The notes beneath the pieces were generated by a model. That model saw only the letters and a list, made by a program, of their open reading frames with translations, had not been told where the DNA came from and did no database searches. Below, piece by piece: positions 6,264 to 10,484 of a DNA stretch of 10,484 nt. Where the stretch lies: NCBI GenBank assembly GCA_027039295.1, contig JALWEW010000074.1:1-10484 (forward strand). The letters are read 5' to 3'. Numbering within the stretch: the stretch's first letter is position 1; every line of letters starts with the position of its first letter. The position numbers and the translations under genes are program-made. The DNA comes from Acidilobaceae archaeon. Lineage in GTDB: Archaea > Thermoproteota > Thermoprotei_A > Sulfolobales > Acidilobaceae.

Positions 6264-6560
6264 CTAGGAAGACTCTCCCTGGCTCCTAGCGAGCACTATC
6301 TCTATTGCCGAGACCCGCCTCTTCCTGCCCTGGTCGTCCTCAACCTCCTCACTATAAATCTTGACGTCCCTCACCGCCACATCCTTCAGGGTAGCCTTTA
6401 CCCTCTCAGCTGCGTCAACGGCCTTGCAGATGTTCCTTCCGCGAGCCTTTATCACGACCTCACTAGCACCCTCAGTGAAGAGTCTGATGGCCGCTAACAC
6501 GTAGTTCATGGTATCCTTGCGTCCAACGAGCACAGCATTAGCCTGATAGGGAGCCGACAC
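6264..6560 (-). CDS. albA: DNA/RNA-binding protein Alba
   Basis: Alba is an abundant dimeric protein that coats archaeal chromosomal DNA and also binds RNA. The 98-residue product matches the family along its length: NAVLVGRKDTMNYVLAAIRL (residues 8-27) with the DNA-contacting lysine at position 15, then EVVIKARGRNICKAVDAAERV, then a basic hairpin (DDQGRKRRVSAIEIVLARSQ) that reaches into the minor groove. The GTG start is supported by a perfect ribosome binding site seven bases upstream and by a TATA-like element further up. It is probably the first gene of an alba-SDR unit. K15 corresponds to the residue acetylated in Sulfolobus Alba; whether it is modified here is unknown. Confidence 0.96.
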   Translation of the reverse strand: MSAPYQANAVLVGRKDTMNYVLAAIRLFTEGASEVVIKARGRNICKAVDAAERVKATLKDVAVRDVKIYSEEVEDDQGRKRRVSAIEIVLARSQGESS

Positions 6561-6567
6561 CCCTACG

Positions 6568-6575
6568 TCACCTCC
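6568..6575 (-). promoter_or_regulatory. Perfect Shine-Dalgarno sequence of alba
   Basis: Read on the - strand this is GGAGGTGA, the full complement expected for the archaeal 16S rRNA 3' end, seven bases before the GTG. It fixes the start and suggests strong translation, in keeping with an abundant chromatin protein. Confidence 0.8.
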
Positions 6576-6602
6576 CTCGATGCGAGCCGTCCCCCCTTGA
6601 AG

Positions 6603-6609
6603 CTAAAAG
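6603..6609 (-). promoter_or_regulatory. Probable TATA box of alba
   Basis: Read on the - strand it is CTTTTAG within GC-rich DNA. The usual spacing puts the transcription start near 6580, giving a leader of about 20 bases that just includes the ribosome binding site. Confidence 0.4.
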
Positions 6610-6611
6610 CG

Positions 6612-6768
6612 ACCATGAGGAAGCGGGGGCCCCAGGGAAGCCGCGGGCTCATCCACTAACCCCCTCGGGGCTGGAGTCACCCGGGAGCGGGGCCGGGGCC
6701 CCTGTGGGTCAGATGTAGACGGGCCCGAAATAAGATATACGCTTGCTGCAGTAGAATATGCCACCCGA
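6612..6768. other. GC-rich spacer between gdhA and alba
   Basis: No gene is seen. Positions 6620-6727 are dense in GGGCC/CCGGGG words similar to those at 130-240. Positions 6728-6740 (AAATAAGATATAC) are AT-rich and could be a TATA element on either strand, but no gene follows at a sensible distance on the + strand, and alba is about 150 bases beyond the predicted start on the - strand. Confidence 0.4.
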
Positions 6769-6805
6769 TTATTGAATTTTAAAAGTATTAAAGATATTAA
6801 AAGTT
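6769..6805 (-). terminator. T-rich terminator of gdhA
   Basis: Just past the gdhA stop, the - strand has several runs of T in an AT-rich stretch (CTTTTAATATC, CTTTAATACTTTTAAAATTC). Archaeal RNA polymerase terminates at such T-runs without needing a hairpin. The location, about 16 to 50 bases after the stop, is right. Confidence 0.6.
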
Positions 6806-6821
6806 AGAAGTTAAGGAGGGG

Positions 6822-8084
6822 CTAGATCCAGCCCCTTAGCTTCATTGCGCGGTAGACCCTCTCGACTGCTATTGCGTAGGCGGCGGCCCTCATGTTGTAC
6901 TTGCTGGTGTCTAGCTTCTTCTGCCAGTAGTCCCAGACGGCGTGGAAGTTGTTGACCATCTTCTCCTCTAGCCTGGCCTTGGCCTCCTCCTCGCGGATCC
7001 AGCCGCCCATTCTGTTGTTTACCCACTCTATGTGGCTTACTATGACGCCGCCGGCATTAGCTAGTATGTCGGGTACTACTACTATGCCCTTGCTGGTTAG
7101 CACCTTCTCGGCCTCGGGCGTCGTGGGGCCGTTGGCGGCCTCCGCTATTACCTTGGCCTTTATCCTGTCGGCGTTCTCCTCGGTTATCACGTTCTCGATC
7201 GCCGCCGGCACTAGTATGTCGACGTCTAGTTCGAGTAGCTCCTCGTTGGTTATCTTCTTCTCGATGTTGGAGTAGTTTATGACGCTGCCAGTCTCGTCCT
7301 TGACCTTCTTTACCTCCTCAATGTTGAGGCCTTTGCTGTTGTAGATGCCACCCTTGCTATCGCTAACGGCGACCACTATGGCGCCCATCTCGGAGAGGAA
7401 CTTCGCGGCATAGTAGCCAGCGTTACCGAAGCCCTGCACAGCCACAGTCCTGCCCTCGACGCCGCCGAAGACCTTCTTAGCGGCCTCCCTGGCGGCTACC
7501 GCTGTTCCGTAGCCAGTGCTGATCACCCTAGTCTGGAGCCCGCCCAGCTCCAAGGGCTTACCAGTGACAACGCCGAAGTACTGGCCCCTCTTGATTCTGC
7601 TGTACTCATCGAAGTACCAGGCCATAGTCTGGGGGTTGGTGTACACGTCGGGGGCAGGTATGTCCTGGTCGACGCCTACGACATCGGCTATGGCCGCGAA
7701 GTACGCCCTGCTGAGCCTCTCCAGCTCGCCGGGGCTCAGCTTCTTGGGGTCAACTCTGATACCGCCCTTACCGCCGCCGTAGGGCAGGCCTGCTAGGGCG
7801 TTCTTCCAGGTCATCCACATGCTGAGGGCTATCACCTCGTGCTCGTCTGTCTGGGGGTGATACCTGACGCCGCCCTTGTATGGGCCCAGGGCGCTGTTGT
7901 GCTCGCTCCTCCAGCCGATGAACGTCTTAGTAGTGCCATCATCCATCTTGACTAGGAGCCTGACACGTATGAGCCTCTCCGGGTAGGCCAGAGCCTCATA
8001 GACCTCATCGCCGAGGCCTAGGAGGTCTATGGTCTGGCGGAGCTGCTTCTTCGCCTCCTCGTAAGGGTCATGGGTGACCGACAT
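6822..8084 (-). CDS. gdhA: Glutamate dehydrogenase (NAD(P)-dependent)
   Basis: It interconverts glutamate with 2-oxoglutarate and ammonia, linking nitrogen assimilation and amino acid breakdown in the cytoplasm; the family forms hexamers. The 420-residue length is standard. The substrate domain shows K70 in GPYKGGVRYHP, K94 in MTWKNALAGLPYGGGKGG, the catalytic lysine K106 in the same motif, and D146 in DIPAPDVYTN. The dinucleotide domain shows GFGNAG (residues 218-223), with SDSKGG after the second strand. Whether NAD or NADP is preferred cannot be settled by eye. The ATG has GGGTGAG six bases upstream, a good TATA box further up and a T-rich terminator downstream, so it is probably a single-gene transcript. 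It is divergent from the SAM hydrolase gene. Confidence 0.98.
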   Translation of the reverse strand: MSVTHDPYEEAKKQLRQTIDLLGLGDEVYEALAYPERLIRVRLLVKMDDGTTKTFIGWRSEHNSALGPYKGGVRYHPQTDEHEVIALSMWMTWKNALAGLPYGGGKGGIRVDPKKLSPGELERLSRAYFAAIADVVGVDQDIPAPDVYTNPQTMAWYFDEYSRIKRGQYFGVVTGKPLELGGLQTRVISTGYGTAVAAREAAKKVFGGVEGRTVAVQGFGNAGYYAAKFLSEMGAIVVAVSDSKGGIYNSKGLNIEEVKKVKDETGSVINYSNIEKKITNEELLELDVDILVPAAIENVITEENADRIKAKVIAEAANGPTTPEAEKVLTSKGIVVVPDILANAGGVIVSHIEWVNNRMGGWIREEEAKARLEEKMVNNFHAVWDYWQKKLDTSKYNMRAAAYAIAVERVYRAMKLRGWI

Positions 8085-8129
8085 CTCTACTCACCCACTC
8101 GCTCCAGGCTTACAGTAACCACACATAAC

Positions 8130-8137
8130 TATATAAA
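8130..8137 (-). promoter_or_regulatory. TATA box of gdhA
   Basis: The - strand reads TTTATATA, close to the archaeal consensus, preceded by CTTAACG as a possible BRE. Usual spacing puts the transcription start near 8108, giving a leader of about 24 bases with its ribosome binding site. This is the best promoter in the window. Confidence 0.75.
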
Positions 8138-8157
8138 CGTTAAGCCCTCACAATACA

Positions 8158-8165
8158 CTATAATC
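8158..8165 (+). promoter_or_regulatory. Possible distal promoter for the SAM hydrolase gene
   Basis: CTATAATC is TATA-like and would start transcription near 8185, leaving a leader of about 145 bases before ATG 8331. A second candidate, AGCTATAGCC near 8213-8222, would shorten the leader to under 100 bases. Neither can be preferred from sequence alone. Confidence 0.25.
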
Positions 8166-8268
8166 GCAGAGTGTAACTCTAGTGGGCTCAAGTTAACAAC
8201 TTAGCCCTCCAAAGCTATAGCCACAGATCTCTAGCCCAAGGAGTGGGGGGCCGCGACTACCCCGCGAG

Positions 8269-8308
8269 ACCGCCTCCGGGCGAGCGGTGAGCGGGGGTCT
8301 CTACCCCC
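8269..8308 (+). promoter_or_regulatory. Hairpin-rich leader before the SAM hydrolase gene
   Basis: GGGGGT at 8293-8298 pairs with ACCCCC at 8303-8308 around a CTCT loop. Just upstream, ACCGC 8269-8273 can pair with GCGGT 8284-8288, or CGCC 8271-8274 with GGCG 8279-8282 around TCCG; these two share bases and exclude each other. The cluster ends about 22 bases before the ATG, with a GGTGGTG ribosome binding site (8318-8324) between. It may control translation or read-through; no known riboswitch class is recognised. Confidence 0.35.
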
Positions 8309-8330
8309 CATCCACAGGTGGTGCTCCGAG

Positions 8331-9161
8331 ATGGCTCTGGTCGGCCTCGTCACGGACTTCGGGTGGGGAGTCTATGATGGTGTCCTCAGGGCCCTCGCCA
8401 GATGCCTGGGCGTTGATGCAGTGGACATCGACCATAGCGTGCCTAGCTTCTCGCCCTTGGCGGGCGCTTACGTGCTCTACAATACTATCTTCTGGCTCCC
8501 TCGGGGCAGCGGTGTTGCCGTAGTAGTGGATCCCGGAGTTGGCTCTAAGAGGAGGGCACTGCTCATAGCGGGTAGGCACTACTTCATATCAGCGCCTGAT
8601 AACGGCGTAGCCTACCCCGCGGCGCTGGAGGATGGTATAGAGGCCGTGTATGCCCTAGACCCCGAGAGAGTACTAGGGGAGGCCAGGAGACGCTGCGAGG
8701 GGCCGCCGTGGGGGTGGAGGCTCTCGGCGACCTTCCACGGGAGGGACCTCTTCCTACCGGCCGCCGCCCTGGCTGTCTCTGGCGTGGAGCCCTCGAGGCT
8801 TGGAGTAGAGGTGGACTCTGAGGGGCTAGCCAAGCTCTCTCTCGAGTACTCGAGGCCCCACTCGGAGGGAGAGGAGTTCCTAGTCCTATATGTCGATAGA
8901 TTTGGAAACGTCGCCCTAAGCACCCGAAGGCCCCTGGCGAGTGACGCCCTACTCAAGGGGCCTCAAGGCATCTTGAGGGCTAGGAGGGCTAGGACTTTCT
9001 CCGATGTACCGCCTGGAGAGGGCCTCCTCTACATCAACAGCTTTGGCTTCCTCGAGGCCGCAGTCAACCAGGGCAGTGCCGCCGAGAAGCTAGGCGTGCG
9101 CCCTGGCGACAGAGTCGTTATCAGGCCCCTACAGGGGCGTTTAAATCCTGGCAGAGTATAG
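8331..9161 (+). CDS. SAM hydrolase / SAM hydroxide adenosyltransferase (DUF62 family)
   Basis: The family uses an activated water or hydroxide to split S-adenosyl-L-methionine into adenosine and methionine; it is homologous to bacterial fluorinase and chlorinase. The 276-residue protein shows the N-terminal VTDFG motif (residues 7-11), DIDHSVPSFSPLAGAYVL, VVDPGVGSKRR with D67 and R74/R75, SAPDNG (88-92) and TFHGRDLFLPAA with H136. These supply the Asp-Arg-His set linked to hydroxide activation in the family. The C-terminal part (~170-270) is the smaller beta domain, with YVDRFGNVALS. The gene is divergent from gdhA and has a hairpin-rich leader. It is followed at close range by an unrecognised gene and then a B12/radical SAM gene. 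Its physiological reason is unsettled even in studied archaea. Confidence 0.93.
   Translation: MALVGLVTDFGWGVYDGVLRALARCLGVDAVDIDHSVPSFSPLAGAYVLYNTIFWLPRGSGVAVVVDPGVGSKRRALLIAGRHYFISAPDNGVAYPAALEDGIEAVYALDPERVLGEARRRCEGPPWGWRLSATFHGRDLFLPAAALAVSGVEPSRLGVEVDSEGLAKLSLEYSRPHSEGEEFLVLYVDRFGNVALSTRRPLASDALLKGPQGILRARRARTFSDVPPGEGLLYINSFGFLEAAVNQGSAAEKLGVRPGDRVVIRPLQGRLNPGRV
9140..9146 (+). promoter_or_regulatory. Possible TATA box for the gene at 9200
   Basis: TTTAAAT lies inside the end of the SAM hydrolase gene and would start transcription near 9169. That is after the TTG at 9164 but before the GTGs at 9191 and 9200, which favours one of the GTG starts for the next gene. Confidence 0.4.
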
Positions 9162-9199
9162 TATTGCTGGGAACCCGTCGTTTCTATAGGGTGCCCGCC

Positions 9200-9850
9200 G
9201 TGAACCCTACCGTAGCCAACCTCAAGAATGTCCACGTTGAAATGCTCACGAGATCCGCTTTCAGGATCGCCAGGTGCTGCTCATACCTAAGACTGCACTG
9301 CCGCGACCCCCCAGCCGCCAGCTCCTCACTCCTCTACGGCTTGGGATACAACCAATACCAGGTCAGATCCTTCTGGTCCGCTATGAAGGAGGTGGGCTTT
9401 ACCGAGGTGGAGATCTACAAGTTCCGCAGGGCCTCCTTCAGGCTCCGAGTATTATATAAGCGCGTACCACTAAGGGAGATCCAGTGCGTAGAGGTCAAGA
9501 TTCCCATAGATCCGGCTGACTCTGAGGGTCTCTATTACGAGTACGCCCCCAGCGCGCATGCAGTATACCTCTACGTCGAGGGGGGCTTTAGCGGCGTCGG
9601 AGTGAGAGTCAACGCTGAGAGACTCCTGCGCCTAGTGGCCGAGAAGGACCCAGAGCTCCTCGATGAACTAGAGGACTCCATAATCAAGCAGGCCTGGGGC
9701 AAGGGTGATGTCGAGAATGTCGTGCTTAAGATACTGAGGGGGTGGCACAGCCTTCTAGACAACGTGCTGCCACGCGTGCCGCGGATCCTCGACGACCTCC
9801 TCAGGCTTAGCCCGGTGCTACGAAGGCTAAGGGCGCGTGAGAAACGGTAG
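9200..9850 (+). CDS. Protein of unknown function (216 residues)
   Basis: I do not recognise this family. From GTG 9200 the protein is 216 residues, soluble and mixed in charge, with no signal peptide or membrane span. The N-terminal third has two adjacent cysteines and a third nearby (ARCCSYLRLHC), then a helix-rich Arg/Lys stretch (residues ~50-80). The middle looks strand-rich (VEVKIPI, AVYLYVEGG, GVGVRVN). The C-terminal third is predicted helical and rich in Leu, Glu and Arg, ending basic. The start is uncertain: TTG 9164 adds 12 residues and GTG 9191 adds three; AGGGTG at 9188-9193 and the TATA at 9140 favour 9200. It lies between a SAM hydrolase and a radical SAM gene. Reading-frame length and codon choice make it a real gene. 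Confidence 0.8.
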   Translation: MNPTVANLKNVHVEMLTRSAFRIARCCSYLRLHCRDPPAASSSLLYGLGYNQYQVRSFWSAMKEVGFTEVEIYKFRRASFRLRVLYKRVPLREIQCVEVKIPIDPADSEGLYYEYAPSAHAVYLYVEGGFSGVGVRVNAERLLRLVAEKDPELLDELEDSIIKQAWGKGDVENVVLKILRGWHSLLDNVLPRVPRILDDLLRLSPVLRRLRAREKR

Positions 9851-9901
9851 GCGCATCTACAGCCTACCATGAAGCGGTCCCATAGCCGATCTACAGAGCC
9901 C

Positions 9902-9908
9902 CATATAG
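9902..9908 (+). promoter_or_regulatory. Possible TATA box for the radical SAM gene
   Basis: CATATAG in the 98-base gap after the unknown gene would start transcription near 9931, leaving a short leader that includes the GGAGGG ribosome binding site. The rest of the gap shows nothing notable. Confidence 0.35.
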
Positions 9909-9934
9909 CCCTCAAGTGAACTCTTCCATTACCT

Positions 9935-9940
9935 GGAGGG
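9935..9940 (+). promoter_or_regulatory. Ribosome binding site deciding a TTG start
   Basis: GGAGGG lies eight bases before TTG 9949, good archaeal spacing. No ATG is available near the beginning of the conserved domain, so this supports TTG as the start. Confidence 0.6.
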
Positions 9941-9948
9941 GCCGGGCA

Positions 9949-10484
9949 TTGAGGGTGCTTCTCACACTACCCCCCGACGTTCATAGGCTCGAGATCTACA
10001 GGGTAGCAGGGATGAAGGCCCCTCCGCTGGGCCTGGCATGGATCGCTGCCGTCCTCGAGAGGGAGGGCCACAAGGTCAAGATCATAGACTCTCCTACCCT
10101 CGAGATAGGCTTCGACGACTGGATCAGGGAAGTGAAATCCTTCGATCCCGATATCGTGGGTTTCTCGATGCTCACGCCCACAGCCCCCAAGGGCTACCAA
10201 GCCGCTAGAAGGCTGAAGGAGGAGATGCCCGACGTCATAACAGTCGCTGGAGGACCACACCCCACAGCCATGTGGAAGGAGGCCCTCTCCAACGGCTTCG
10301 ACATAGTCGTGTTCAGAGAAGGTGAATACACCACTAGGGACCTAGTAGCCACGCTCAAGGAGAGGGGCTACGATCCCAGCGCCCTCAGGGAGGTTGCCGG
10401 CATAGCCTTCAAGGACCCCAAGGAGGACCGGGTAGTCGTCACGAAGCCGAGGCCCCTCATACAAAACCTGGACGAGCTACCCTG
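9949..10484 (+). CDS. B12-binding domain radical SAM protein (5' part, runs off the window)
   Basis: The visible 178 residues form the N-terminal cobalamin-binding-type Rossmann domain found before the radical SAM core in COG1032 proteins. The pattern is typical: MRVLLTLPPD at the start, GLAWIAAVLEREGHKVKIID (residues 28-47), FDPDIVGFSMLTPTAPKGYQAA, VITVAGGPHPTAMWKEAL (97-114), DIVVFREGEYT, and IQNLDELP just before the window ends, the usual linker to the radical SAM domain. The CxxxCxxC cluster motif lies beyond the edge, so substrate and reaction cannot be told. Archaeal relatives include methyltransferases and lipid-modifying enzymes. Whether B12 is bound is not certain, as no DxHxxG motif is seen. 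The start is TTG with a strong ribosome binding site. Confidence 0.88.
   Translation, partial: MRVLLTLPPDVHRLEIYRVAGMKAPPLGLAWIAAVLEREGHKVKIIDSPTLEIGFDDWIREVKSFDPDIVGFSMLTPTAPKGYQAARRLKEEMPDVITVAGGPHPTAMWKEALSNGFDIVVFREGEYTTRDLVATLKERGYDPSALREVAGIAFKDPKEDRVVVTKPRPLIQNLDELP

Noticed and set aside
6264..6266. TAG between alba and SDR as a pyrrolysine or programmed read-through codon
   Set aside because: Alba is complete at its normal length and the linker is Pro-rich with no domain; pyrrolysine is not expected in this lineage. An independent start fits better.
6135..6497. 120-codon + strand frame across the alba/SDR junction
   Set aside because: It runs antisense to two secure genes and has an Arg/Pro-rich translation.
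9164..9850. Unknown protein as the wybutosine enzyme Taw3
   Set aside because: The Ser/Cys-Gly motifs of that family are not seen; only the size is similar.

Overview
This window looks like chromosomal DNA from a hyperthermophilic crenarchaeon, most likely of the order Desulfurococcales; I do not claim a genus. The reasons are the archaeal gene set (SecY next to an archaeal-type adenylate kinase, an EMC3/DUF106 membrane protein, ribosomal protein L34e, Alba, a CDKAL1-type tRNA methylthiotransferase), GC-rich coding sequence with strong use of AGG (Arg) and ATA (Ile), archaeal TATA elements, GGAGGTGA-type ribosome binding sites, and frequent GTG/TTG starts. No tRNA, rRNA, CRISPR array or insertion sequence was recognised.

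Layout. Positions 1-688 hold no convincing intact gene. They contain a possible gene tail at the left edge, a very GC-rich block, a short reading frame that looks like the end of a membrane protein, an AT-rich element and a hairpin-rich stretch that might be a small RNA. From 689/716 to 5469 the + strand carries secY, adkA, a DUF106/EMC3-like gene, rpl34e, cmk and a radical-SAM tRNA methylthiotransferase. The order secY-adkA-DUF106-rpl34e-cmk is the classic archaeal tail of the ribosomal protein superoperon. Here it is detached from the upstream ribosomal protein genes, and the methylthiotransferase follows cmk where rpl14e and cbf5 are often found. Its 3' end overlaps a convergent short-chain dehydrogenase (SDR) gene by 58 bases.

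On the - strand, reading leftwards from about 8100, come gdhA (glutamate dehydrogenase, with a clear TATA box and a T-rich terminator), alba (GTG start with a perfect Shine-Dalgarno sequence) and the SDR gene. Alba and the SDR share one reading frame, separated only by a TAG and 24 sense codons. No ATG, GTG or TTG precedes the SDR nucleotide-binding motif, so its start is probably a CTG.

From 8331 the + strand carries an S-adenosyl-L-methionine (SAM) hydrolase of the DUF62 family behind a hairpin-rich leader, an unrecognised 216-residue protein, and the N-terminal part of a B12-binding radical SAM protein that runs off the right edge.

How the genes fit together. The left operon joins membrane protein insertion (SecY, the DUF106 protein), nucleotide kinases (AdkA, Cmk) and translation (L34e, tRNA A37 methylthiolation). 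The central - strand block holds central nitrogen metabolism and chromatin or RNA binding. The right block is enriched in SAM chemistry (SAM hydrolase, B12/radical SAM). I found no evidence for a defence or mobile system. The most interesting points are the SDR start, the hairpin-rich leaders and the unexplained region upstream of secY.
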